7,061 bases of DNA, from NCBI GenBank assembly GCA_902766215.1, contig CACXCV010000079.1:1-7061 (forward strand), read 5' to 3'. This stretch comes from Oscillospiraceae bacterium. Its GTDB lineage: Bacteria > Bacillota > Clostridia > Oscillospirales > Oscillospiraceae. Below, one piece after another: positions 1 to 6,283 of this stretch. The notes below the pieces were generated by a model that was given only the letters and a program-made list of their open reading frames with translations, was not told the DNA's origin and ran no database searches. The first letter of the stretch is position 1. Each line of letters starts with the position of its first letter. The translations under genes were made by a program, and so were the position numbers.

Positions 1-1062
1 ATAGCAGCCGGTCAGCGCAGAAGCTGGGATGGGCTGCGTCTCTTCTCCGGCATATTGCTCGGGGCTGGCAACGGGCCAGCCGTCTGCCGTCCAGTACAGT
101 TTGTGAATGTGCATGGTGGAAATCCCGGCGGCCTTGAAATTTTGCGGGCGGATATGACAAACCAGATACCACTGGTTGTCAAAGTCGTGCAGGACAGAGT
201 TGTGGCCCGGTCCCATCCAGGACTGGCCGCCCTCAAACTGATACCCTGCGGCCAACAGGTAACCGACCTCGTTGGTGTTGTCATCCATGTCAGTCATGCA
301 TCGCCCGTTGGCATCGTAATACGGCCCCTTGACATTGCGGCTGCGGCCAACGCGGATGTTATAGTCGGTTTGCAGAGAACCGTAAGAAACAAACAGATAA
401 TAATACCCGGTATCGGGATTGTAGCGGATGTACGGCCCCTCAATGGCGCAGTCAACCCACTGCGGGCGGCAGGCTACACACCAGCCGACGCCTTCTGTGG
501 CGGACAGGCCGGTTTCCGGGTCAAGCTGAATCATATGACACCCGCCCCAGAAGGAGCCGTAGACCATGTACTGCTCGCCGGTCTGGGCATCTTCGATCAA
601 GTTGGCGTCAATGGCGTTGCAGGGGGCGTCTTCCGATGTGGCGACCACAACGCCCCGTGGGTGAAACGGCCCCTCCGCGTTGTCGGCAACAGCCAGAAAA
701 ATGGCGCTTTGCCGTACGCCCCAGCTGGAATTGGAGCAGTACATGCGGTACTCATCGCCTACTTTGATAATATCCGGCGCCCAGATGGAATTTCCGCCGA
801 CGATCGCCTGGCTCTCGGGAGGCGGATCGTCCACTACTTTGCCCAGTGTTGTCCAGGTGATCAGATCGTCAGAACGGCGAGCGGCGGCACCGGTGCAATA
901 GGTATAATAGTGCCCGGAAACGGGATCGTGATAGATCGCCGGGTCGTGCGAACCCCAGACGCCGGTATCCGCAGGGCGCTGACCGGGATTGAACTCCGGC
1001 ACAGGCGTTGGATGGGGCGGCTCCGCCGGAAAACGAAGCGAATTGTCGATTGTGTAAGCCAT
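1..1062 (-). CDS. GH43 glycosidase, arabinanase-like, partial (3' end beyond the window)
   Basis: The frame is open from an ATG at 1062 to the left edge (354 codons, no stop), so the C-terminus is missing. The translation has the five-bladed propeller pattern of glycoside hydrolase family 43, closest in motif style to endo-/exo-1,5-alpha-L-arabinanases. It has SHDPAIY with the putative catalytic base D40, a WAPDI motif at 94-98, NAIDANL with the pKa-modulating D152, AIEGPY with the general acid E208, and GHNSVL with the core histidine H287. The segment WTADGWPVASPEQY near 323-337 marks the end of the catalytic domain; a C-terminal beta domain like that of its paralogue next door probably follows off the edge. 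No signal peptide or membrane segment is visible, so it should act in the cytoplasm on imported oligosaccharide. AAGGAGGA lies 6 nt before the ATG, and the upstream paralogue stops only 17 nt away, so they are co-transcribed. The exact substrate (arabinan or another arabinose/xylose polymer) is inference. Confidence 0.88.
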   Translation of the reverse strand, partial: MAYTIDNSLRFPAEPPHPTPVPEFNPGQRPADTGVWGSHDPAIYHDPVSGHYYTYCTGAAARRSDDLITWTTLGKVVDDPPPESQAIVGGNSIWAPDIIKVGDEYRMYCSNSSWGVRQSAIFLAVADNAEGPFHPRGVVVATSEDAPCNAIDANLIEDAQTGEQYMVYGSFWGGCHMIQLDPETGLSATEGVGWCVACRPQWVDCAIEGPYIRYNPDTGYYYLFVSYGSLQTDYNIRVGRSRNVKGPYYDANGRCMTDMDDNTNEVGYLLAAGYQFEGGQSWMGPGHNSVLHDFDNQWYLVCHIRPQNFKAAGISTMHIHKLYWTADGWPVASPEQYAGEETQPIPASALTGCY

Positions 1063-1079
1063 GGTAAATCCTCCTTTCC

Positions 1080-2405
1080 TTAAGGTCGACGGCGCGGCGG
1101 CAGGTCGCGGCGCTTGGCCCACACGGCCTGTCCTTTGCTGTCCAATCCAGTCAGAACCATTGTTCCTTCGCCCAGCTCCCAGTCCCACGCGGGAAGCACG
1201 TAAAGAGTCTGCGTAAAGTTGGGGTACCGGATCTCGAGAATCCGGTCATTTTTCCACACCCAGCTGCCGCGGTGAGAGCCGCCCAGCTCCACGCGGCCCT
1301 GAGAATCTGCCGCGATTTTATAGGCCCAGTCGTTGCGGGTGGAGGACACGCCCTGTACAGCCGGGGTAAGAAGCTCCATTTTTACAAACTCGGTCATTGC
1401 CTGCGGCAGACGCGGGACAAACGTGATTATTTCATAGCGTCCGGGCAGATCGGCTGCCTTTGCCGGCTGCCATGTTTCGCCGCCGTAGCATTCGGGGCTG
1501 ACAACCGGCCACCCGTCATCCGTCCATATTACGCGGCGGATTTGAAAAACGCGGCCTTCGCTGTTTTTCGCGGTGAGCGCCAGCATCCAACCCAACTCGC
1601 CTGCCTGGAGCAGCTTTCCGTTCATGGGGGCGGCCCAGCCGTCGTGGTCATCCAGGCGGTAGCCGGCGGCCAGCATGGTACCGACTCTGGCGTCAAAGTC
1701 CTCCACGTCGGTCAGAACACGGCCTCCGGCGTCTACATAGGGGCCGGTAATGCTCTTGCTGCGGCCGACGCGGATGTTGCCGTCTGTTTCGTTGCCGTAT
1801 GTAACGGTCAGGTAGTAATAGCCGGTTTCGGCATAATAAGCCAGGCTGGGGAAACTGATTGCCTTGGCCCAGCTGGGGCGCCGCGCCAGGCAGACGCCTT
1901 GTCCCGTTTCATATGCCATTCCGTTGCGGGGGTTCAGATGCAGGACATAAATTGCGCTGTCCTTGCCATATACAAGGTAGTGCTCTCGGGAAACGGGATC
2001 GGCAAAGGGCTGCGGACAAGCAGCGGCGGCCTCGTCGCCGGGACAGACCTGCAGCACGGTTCCCCGCGGCAGATACGGCCCCTCTGCACGGCTACTGACG
2101 ATGAGGCGAATCGAGTTGCCTTCGACTGTGTAGCAGCGATATTCCGGCACCGGCTGGAAGGGCTCTTCTTTGGGCAGCAGAACGACACCGGGCTGTGTCA
2201 GCGTCAGCGGCATGTCCGGCTCAACCCTGTCCCAGCGGAGCAGATCTTTGGAACGATACAGGCGGTTGCCGTCTCCATAGACATAGGCGCAGGCGGCCGC
2301 CGCGTCCCAGAGCATGTTCGGCGAGGTTATAGCGTTGGCCTTTGGAGCGCCGCGTTTGGCCGGCTGTGCTGGCAGCTGCAGAGAGAGCTGCGTAAGTGCG
2401 GACAT
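1080..2405 (-). CDS. GH43-fold protein lacking all catalytic residues (predicted pseudoenzyme)
   Basis: A 441-residue intact frame with AAGGAGGA 7 nt before its ATG. It aligns with the neighbouring GH43 protein over most of its length. Shared blocks include AEGPY.PRG (107-115), ETGYYYLTVTYG (193-204), NIRVGRSKSITGPY (210-223), VGTMLAAGY (241-249) and WTDDGWPVVSPECY (around 294-307). Residues ~315-435 form the C-terminal beta domain seen in arabinanases, ending in a typical LTGLDSKGQAVWAKR. By hand alignment every active-site position differs: the base Asp (D40 in the neighbour) is S28, the modulator Asp (D152) is C130, the acid Glu (E208) is S184, and the core His (H287) is N262. The WAPDI motif is also gone. 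No signal peptide is seen. Hydrolysis by the usual GH43 mechanism is therefore unlikely. A role as cytoplasmic sugar binder, enzyme partner or regulator is speculation. The intact frame and good ribosome site argue against a decayed pseudogene. Confidence 0.85.
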   Translation of the reverse strand: MSALTQLSLQLPAQPAKRGAPKANAITSPNMLWDAAAACAYVYGDGNRLYRSKDLLRWDRVEPDMPLTLTQPGVVLLPKEEPFQPVPEYRCYTVEGNSIRLIVSSRAEGPYLPRGTVLQVCPGDEAAAACPQPFADPVSREHYLVYGKDSAIYVLHLNPRNGMAYETGQGVCLARRPSWAKAISFPSLAYYAETGYYYLTVTYGNETDGNIRVGRSKSITGPYVDAGGRVLTDVEDFDARVGTMLAAGYRLDDHDGWAAPMNGKLLQAGELGWMLALTAKNSEGRVFQIRRVIWTDDGWPVVSPECYGGETWQPAKAADLPGRYEIITFVPRLPQAMTEFVKMELLTPAVQGVSSTRNDWAYKIAADSQGRVELGGSHRGSWVWKNDRILEIRYPNFTQTLYVLPAWDWELGEGTMVLTGLDSKGQAVWAKRRDLPPRRRP

Positions 2406-2443
2406 TCAGGTTTCCTCCTTCGGTTTGATATGGGATCGTGGCA

Positions 2444-2483
2444 GGCCGCAGGGGTGCAGCCTTATGACAGCACACCTGCAGCC
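2444..2483 (-). promoter_or_regulatory. Intercistronic hairpin between binding-protein and GH43 genes
   Basis: On the minus-strand transcript, GGCTGCAGGTGTGC pairs with GCACCCCTGCGGCC around a 12-nt loop: 14 positions with 12 Watson-Crick pairs, one G-U and one mismatch. It begins 26 nt after the binding-protein stop and ends 38 nt before the next start. No run of T follows, so it is not a standard Rho-independent terminator. Stable hairpins after solute-binding-protein genes are known to protect the upstream message and allow much higher binding-protein levels than those of downstream genes; that role here is inference. Confidence 0.6.
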
Positions 2484-2509
2484 GCTGATTTGTGCGGATA
2501 AGCGGATGC

Positions 2510-4237
2510 TCAGCGCTCGTTGAAGCGGTCCAGCGCAGCCTGCTTGATTTCGATGCAGCGGTTGAAATGAATACCCTCCAGAATGGAGGTCATGGCGTCG
2601 TAGCCCTCGTCCAGATCGACCATTCCGGCGATGATCTTGGCAGTCCATTCATCGATGGTGCTTGTTGCGTCGGCATAGATTGTACCGTATTCCTCGGCTT
2701 CCTTGCTGGTCATTGTGGTGCCCTCCGGATAGTTGTATTCGCCGGAGTGAGCCTCTGTCCAGACCAGGCACTGCCGCCACGCATCCAGGCCTACATCGTC
2801 ATACTGTCCCAGCAGTCGTTCTGGCATCATGACGCCAAAGGAGCAATTGTACCAGCTGTACTTATACAGCAGGTTTTCCCAAGTAGCGCCGGCAGTGAAG
2901 AAACCGCTTTCTTTTTTCTCCTCGACTTCGGCCAGATACGCATCGGTCATTTTCACTTCGCCGTCTTCAGCAATGTAGCAGCTCTTGCCGATGGGGCCGT
3001 AGTTGGCATAGATTCCACCCTCGGGAGAATAGAAGTAGTCCATAAACTTGCAGCACAGGACGGGGTCGTCTGCGGTGGCGGAGACGGCGGCACCCTGACG
3101 GACCACGCTGGCCTTGAAAGAGACCACGCCGGCCTGATCGCCTTCGTTCTGAACGGGGTGGGGAACACCATGCAAAAACAGGTTTTCGTCTTCGGTTTCG
3201 GCGGCAATGCCCCACAGCCAGACGTTGTGCCCGCCCAGACCCCACAGGAAGGTAAAGGCAACCTGGCCGCGGCGGCCGGCCTCCGGCATATCTGCATCGG
3301 GAGACATGAAATCAGGGTTAATCAGACCGCGGGAGAACCAGTCGCGGAGCAGAGACAGATATTGCTTATATTCAGGCTCCACCGCGCCGTAGTAAACCTT
3401 CCCGTCTTTCTGATACCACTGGGTACCAATGCCATAGCCGCTGGCAAACTCGGAATTCGGGAAAACGCCGTTGGTAGGAATGTTCAGGAAGCCGCCCCAG
3501 GTTTCATGAATCTGCGTCAGGACGTTGTCCCAGTCATCGTAGGTGACGGGAAGCGCCAGGCCAAGTTCATCCAGCAGGTTTGAGTAAATGCCAAGGCCCT
3601 GCCAGTCAACCTCCTGCGTGTAGTCCATTTTGTGAATGTATGTGATTCGCCCCTCATCGGTCATGGAGGCGCGGGTGTGCATGTCGCTGAGGGCGCGCAT
3701 GGCCTGATAGTTGGGCATATACTTGGCTACATAGTCGGTCAGGTCATAAATCAGGCCCTCATCCACGGCATTTTGGCCGCCCTTTTTGTAAAAGCTGCTC
3801 ATGTCGGAGATGATGTCGGTGATATCGCCGGAGACGATCATCAGGTTGAACTGCTCGGTAGCAGTCTGGGGGATGACCATGCTGACCTTGAGCTTTACGC
3901 CCAGAGTATCATAGATCCAGTTGTACAGGTCAGTGTTTGCGTAGTCGGTTTCAAACGCGGAGGGAATCACACCGTTGCTCTCCCACAGGGTGATTTCCGG
4001 GTCGTTGGAAGCAAGGGGGATGACCAGGGGCTCGGCGGTTACGGCGGGATTACTGGGATCCGGGTTGACAAGCAGACCGGACTGACCAGGCGCTGTCCAG
4101 GCGGGATTATCGGCGCTGGCTGACGGAGCGGTATCAGGCTGTGCGTCGGTGCCGGCAGGTGGTGCGGCGCTGTTCGAGCAGGCGCAGAATGAAGCCAGTG
4201 TGAACAAAGCCAACAGCAATGCGATAATACGTTTCAT
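2510..4237 (-). CDS. ABC sugar transporter substrate-binding lipoprotein (LplA/LipO-like)
   Basis: A 575-residue protein if the start is the ATG at 4237, preferred because it begins with a classic lipoprotein signal (MKRIIALLLALFTLASFCAC) and has AGGAGGG 7 nt upstream. An in-frame ATG at 4315 would add 26 residues in front of the signal and is unlikely. The probable lipidated cysteine is C20, followed by a Pro/Ala/Ser/Thr-rich linker to about residue 70. The rest has the two-lobed family 1 (COG1653) binding-protein look: EQFNLMIVSGDITDIISD near 128-145, an EGLIYDLTDYVAKYMPNY segment near 160-177, and later a DWFSRGLINPDF stretch. It should sit on the outer face of the membrane and deliver an oligosaccharide to CUT1-type permeases. 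No permease or ATPase lies in the window; they may lie past the GH43 genes or elsewhere. As first gene of the operon with two GH43-family genes, its ligand is probably a pentose-containing oligosaccharide, which is inference. Confidence 0.9.
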   Translation of the reverse strand: MKRIIALLLALFTLASFCACSNSAAPPAGTDAQPDTAPSASADNPAWTAPGQSGLLVNPDPSNPAVTAEPLVIPLASNDPEITLWESNGVIPSAFETDYANTDLYNWIYDTLGVKLKVSMVIPQTATEQFNLMIVSGDITDIISDMSSFYKKGGQNAVDEGLIYDLTDYVAKYMPNYQAMRALSDMHTRASMTDEGRITYIHKMDYTQEVDWQGLGIYSNLLDELGLALPVTYDDWDNVLTQIHETWGGFLNIPTNGVFPNSEFASGYGIGTQWYQKDGKVYYGAVEPEYKQYLSLLRDWFSRGLINPDFMSPDADMPEAGRRGQVAFTFLWGLGGHNVWLWGIAAETEDENLFLHGVPHPVQNEGDQAGVVSFKASVVRQGAAVSATADDPVLCCKFMDYFYSPEGGIYANYGPIGKSCYIAEDGEVKMTDAYLAEVEEKKESGFFTAGATWENLLYKYSWYNCSFGVMMPERLLGQYDDVGLDAWRQCLVWTEAHSGEYNYPEGTTMTSKEAEEYGTIYADATSTIDEWTAKIIAGMVDLDEGYDAMTSILEGIHFNRCIEIKQAALDRFNER

Positions 4238-4270
4238 TGGGTAACCCTCCTGTATTATTAAATTAAATAC

Positions 4271-4299
4271 AGTGTAACAGGATGCTTCCAAAAACACAA
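4271..4299 (-). promoter_or_regulatory. Candidate promoter of the binding-protein/GH43 operon
   Basis: On the minus strand, TTGTGT (4299-4294) is followed after 17 nt by TACACT (4276-4271), which is preceded by a TG extended -10. The hexamers match consensus at 3/6 and 4/6, so this is a weak promoter that would suit an activator. It would give a 5' leader of roughly 27 nt. A TATTAT further upstream (around 4327-4332) is an alternative -10 but has no good -35 partner. Confidence 0.4.
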
Positions 4300-4369
4300 T
4301 GCACGATTTCAACATAATTAAGGATAATATTTTGGCGTATATGACGAACCGATTTAAATATTAACATTC

Positions 4370-4401
4370 ATATGTTCGGAAGATATGCAATTATCATATG
4401 C
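4370..4401 (-). repeat. Three ATATG repeats at 13-bp steps upstream of the sugar operon
   Basis: On the plus strand ATATGT starts at 4370, ATATGC at 4383 and ATATGC at 4396, each exactly 13 bp from the last. On the operon's own strand they read ACATAT, GCATAT, GCATAT. They lie about 70-100 bp upstream of the candidate -35, between it and the preceding gene's terminator. The rightmost flank also contains AACAT-TCAT-ATGTT (4364-4377), a 5-bp inverted repeat. Such phased direct repeats could bind an activator, for example an AraC-type regulator. The region is AT-rich, so chance is possible. Confidence 0.35.
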
Positions 4402-4406
4402 GGGAA

Positions 4407-4452
4407 CAATAAAAATAAACACACAGCCGGACGGCGCGGCCGTCCGGCTGTG
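4407..4452 (-). terminator. Rho-independent terminator of the DUF348-G5-3D gene
   Basis: A perfect 14-bp inverted repeat, CACAGCCGGACGGC (4422-4435) and its complement (4439-4452), around a GCG loop. On the minus strand it is followed by TGTTTATTTTTATTG. It begins 11 nt after the TGA of the upstream cell-wall gene and insulates that gene from the sugar operon. Confidence 0.92.
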
Positions 4453-4463
4453 GCGCGGGCTGT

Positions 4464-5633
4464 TCAGCCCAGAACATATACGGTGCAGTTGCGGCGGCCA
4501 AAGGCATAGCATTCGGCCAGGGTGTTGAAAAACAGATCGACGATGTTGCCCTTGACGGCGCCGCCGGTATCCTCGGCAATGCAGTAGCCATAGATATATT
4601 CGCCGTCGTCGGTGACGATATACAGCGCCGTTCCCAGAGGAATGACCTTGGGATCCACCGCCACGGTGCCCACGCGGGCAATGTTGCCGGAGGCGTTGTG
4701 CTTTTCGTCAAAGCCCTCGGTGGTATAGGCGGTGGCCGAGCAGGAGAGCTTTTTGGTGTAGCTGAAGGTCTCGCCGCTGGAGGTGGTCAGCACGCCGCCG
4801 GAGGCGCTGCTGACGCCGGCCGCGTTGGTATAGCCGGCGGTGCTGCCTGAGCCGCCGGAGGGCTTGCTGCTGCCAGAGCTGCTGCTGGATGAGGGCTTGC
4901 TGCTGGATGCAGGCGCCCTGGGCGGCTGATAGACCTCCAACGTGGCGGTGCCCTCCAGCGCGGCGTGGGTGATGCCGGTGCTGACGCGGCGGGCGCGGGG
5001 CATGGTGATGATTTCGGTTTGCTGGCGGTGATCGGTCACCTCGCCGTCTTCATAGGTGATATAGGTGGTGGTGCGGGACAGGCCGTCGGCCCCCTCGTCG
5101 TCCACGCGGCTCTCGCCCACGGGCAGCGACAGATCCAGCACAGTCAGCGTCTGGCAGGGGATGGCCTGCTCGGTGACCAGCTGACGGTGCTCCACGCGGA
5201 CCACGGTGATGGTCATGCCGTCCTGCATCTGCGTGTCGGCGCTGGGGTGGAGAATATCCTCCTCACCCAGGGTGATGTCCATGGCCTCCAGCACGCCGCC
5301 CACGGTGTCGGCGGCGCATTCGGCCATGATGGTGGCCCCGTCCACCTGGATGGACACCATGCGCGCCCGGTGAATCTGCAGGTCGGTGGTGCCCGGCTGG
5401 GACTGTACGCTCAGCCGGTCGCTGCCCAGCAGGGGGCGGCCCGCCAGCTCCAGCACGGTCTGCGGGTTGGTTTCGCTGGTGCGAAGGGTCTGATACACGC
5501 TGCCGTCGGTCAGGCGGTAGGTGTGGCGGCTGTCAGGCAGCAGCAGCGCCGTCAGCGCCGCTGCGATCAGGCCCAGGGCCAGCGCCGCGCATCGGGCATA
5601 AAGCGGATAGCGGCTGAAAGCCCGGCGAAACAA
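4464..5633 (-). CDS. Membrane-anchored DUF348-G5-3D cell-wall protein (YabE-like)
   Basis: About 389 residues. A single hydrophobic segment at ~14-33 after a short basic N-terminus would anchor it or act as a signal peptide. Then come two DUF348-type ubiquitin-like repeats (~37-77 and ~92-130), a G5 domain (~145-220), a Ser/Gly/Pro-rich linker (~238-288), and a C-terminal 3D domain (~292-388). The 3D domain is named for three conserved aspartates, all present: D327 in AVDPKVIPLGT, D355 in AEDTGG, and D366 in NIVDLFF. It has the double-psi barrel fold of MltA-type lytic transglycosylases, so a peptidoglycan-cleaving role outside the cell is expected. Domain order resembles B. subtilis YabE. 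The start is uncertain: TTG at 5633 is the first common start after an in-frame TAA, but see the ribosome-site entry. It is transcribed alone, from its own consensus promoter to a strong terminator. Confidence 0.9.
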   Translation of the reverse strand: MFRRAFSRYPLYARCAALALGLIAAALTALLLPDSRHTYRLTDGSVYQTLRTSETNPQTVLELAGRPLLGSDRLSVQSQPGTTDLQIHRARMVSIQVDGATIMAECAADTVGGVLEAMDITLGEEDILHPSADTQMQDGMTITVVRVEHRQLVTEQAIPCQTLTVLDLSLPVGESRVDDEGADGLSRTTTYITYEDGEVTDHRQQTEIITMPRARRVSTGITHAALEGTATLEVYQPPRAPASSSKPSSSSSSGSSKPSGGSGSTAGYTNAAGVSSASGGVLTTSSGETFSYTKKLSCSATAYTTEGFDEKHNASGNIARVGTVAVDPKVIPLGTALYIVTDDGEYIYGYCIAEDTGGAVKGNIVDLFFNTLAECYAFGRRNCTVYVLG

Positions 5634-5658
5634 AGACGGAATGAGAACCTCCCCCTTT
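5631..5658 (-). promoter_or_regulatory. Ribosome binding site with non-AUG start for the 3D-domain gene
   Basis: The minus strand reads AAAGGGGGAGG, then 5 nt, then ATT CCG TCT TTG and into the gene. No ATG or GTG lies between the in-frame TAA and the membrane segment. The TTG is 14 nt from GGAGG, which is too far for usual initiation, while ATT (5642-5640) is at 5 nt. The start is therefore either a distant UUG or a rare AUU. Confidence 0.6.
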
Positions 5659-5666
5659 CCTGCGGG

Positions 5667-5679
5667 TTACATTTTGTAA
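5667..5679. repeat. Small palindrome in the leader of the 3D-domain gene
   Basis: TTACA-TTT-TGTAA, a 5-bp perfect inverted repeat, sits just downstream of the predicted transcription start (~5686) of the minus-strand gene. It could be a repressor operator, but it is short and no regulator is known. Confidence 0.25.
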
Positions 5680-5692
5680 ATGACATGTGCGC

Positions 5693-5722
5693 ATTATACT
5701 CCGTGGGCATGGGCTTTGTCAA
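5693..5722 (-). promoter_or_regulatory. Consensus sigma-A promoter of the 3D-domain gene
   Basis: Minus strand TTGACA (5722-5717), an 18-nt spacer, and TATAAT (5698-5693): both hexamers are perfect. Transcription would start near 5686, leaving a leader of roughly 50 nt. It diverges from the rplU promoter; 62 bp separate the two -35 boxes, and that gap is A-rich on the plus strand. Confidence 0.9.
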
Positions 5723-5784
5723 GTTGTTCGCAAAACAAGACGAAAAGACTGAAAAAGTTTACAAATCGGACAGAAAAGTCGCGG

Positions 5785-5813
5785 TTGACAAGCCTGCCGG
5801 GGCGTGGTATAAT
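5785..5813 (+). promoter_or_regulatory. Consensus sigma-A promoter of rplU-rpmA
   Basis: TTGACA (5785-5790), a 17-nt spacer and TATAAT (5808-5813), a perfect consensus with ideal spacing. The A-rich tract just upstream (5738-5778) may act as an UP element. A strong constitutive or growth-rate-controlled promoter fits ribosomal protein genes. Start expected near 5820. Confidence 0.95.
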
Positions 5814-5819
5814 CATCAG

Positions 5820-5894
5820 GCCGCATTGAAGAGGCTTGAAGTGCGCCCTGCGCCGCCTCCAGAGCGAGTCTACATCAGAAAGTAGGTGCAACAC
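5820..5894 (+). promoter_or_regulatory. Structured 5' leader of rplU (candidate L21 leader)
   Basis: About 75 nt lie between the predicted transcription start and the rplU ATG. GAGGC (5831-5835) pairs with GCCTC (5855-5859), enclosing a second hairpin GCGC-CCT-GCGC (5843-5853). Firmicutes rplU operons are known to carry an L21 leader thought to mediate feedback by L21. Position and size fit, but I cannot confirm membership in the known family by eye. Confidence 0.45.
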
Positions 5895-6206
5895 ATGCAG
5901 GCAATTTTCGTAACCGGCGGCAAGCAGTACAAGGTCAGCGAGGGCGACATCATCTATGTCGAAAAGCTGAACGTTGAGGCTGGTGAGGCAATCACCTTTG
6001 ACCAGGTTCTGGCTGTTCTCGACGGCGAGGCCACCAAGATCGGCACGCCGGTCGTCAGCGGCGCTTCCGTCTCCGGCAAGGTCGTCAAAAACGGCAAGGG
6101 CAAGAAGGTTATCGTCTTCAAGTATCGCCCCAAGAAGGACTCCAAGTCCAAGCAGGGCCACCGTCAGCCGTACACCAAGGTGCAGATCGAAAAGATCGTC
6201 GGCTGA
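5895..6206 (+). CDS. rplU: 50S ribosomal protein L21
   Basis: A 103-residue protein of normal L21 length. It begins MQAIFVTGGKQYKVSEGDII, the family's standard N-terminus, and has the basic C-terminal signature RPKKDSKSKQGHRQPYTKVQ followed by IEKIVG. L21 binds 23S rRNA in the large subunit. The ATG at 5895 is chosen over an in-frame GTG at 5886 because it restores the family N-terminus; AGGTG lies 6 nt upstream. It is first in an operon with rpmA under a consensus promoter. The 77-nt gap to rpmA holds no coding sequence, only a small CCGG-TTTT-CCGG inverted repeat and the rpmA ribosome site; the prp/ysxB gene usual here in Firmicutes is missing. Confidence 0.98.
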   Translation: MQAIFVTGGKQYKVSEGDIIYVEKLNVEAGEAITFDQVLAVLDGEATKIGTPVVSGASVSGKVVKNGKGKKVIVFKYRPKKDSKSKQGHRQPYTKVQIEKIVG

Positions 6207-6283
6207 TCCTTGGCAGATTGTTAACAGCGCATTTGCAAGCCGGTTTTCCGGTATGACTTCATCCATAACGGAGGTGTAATCTC

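Noticed and set aside
55..1083. Long plus-strand open frame opposite the GH43 gene
   Set aside because: It is the complement of a gene with clear GH43 motifs, has no ribosome site or recognisable product, and reflects GC-rich codon use on the other strand.
1272..2501. 409-codon plus-strand open frame
   Set aside because: Antisense to the GH43-like paralogue; low-complexity, unrecognisable product and no ribosome site.
2492..3583. 363-codon plus-strand open frame
   Set aside because: Antisense to the binding-protein gene, whose signal peptide and family motifs are convincing on the minus strand.
4298..4311. Catabolite-response (cre)-like site TGAAATCGTGCATT on the minus strand
   Set aside because: The left half and central CG match the consensus but the right half does not.
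4238..4315. Upstream ATG at 4315 for the binding protein
   Set aside because: It would place 26 residues ahead of a textbook lipoprotein signal; the ATG at 4237 has a strong ribosome site, and 4315 lies upstream of the candidate promoter.
5675..5691. WalR-type box (TGTAAA-N5-TGT...) near the wall-hydrolase promoter
   Set aside because: The first hexamer matches but the second keeps only TGT, so the two-hexamer requirement is not met.
4965..5885. Plus-strand open frame reaching into the rplU leader
   Set aside because: Antisense to the 3D-domain gene; His/Gly/Ala-rich translation typical of a reverse-strand shadow, and it overlaps both consensus promoters.
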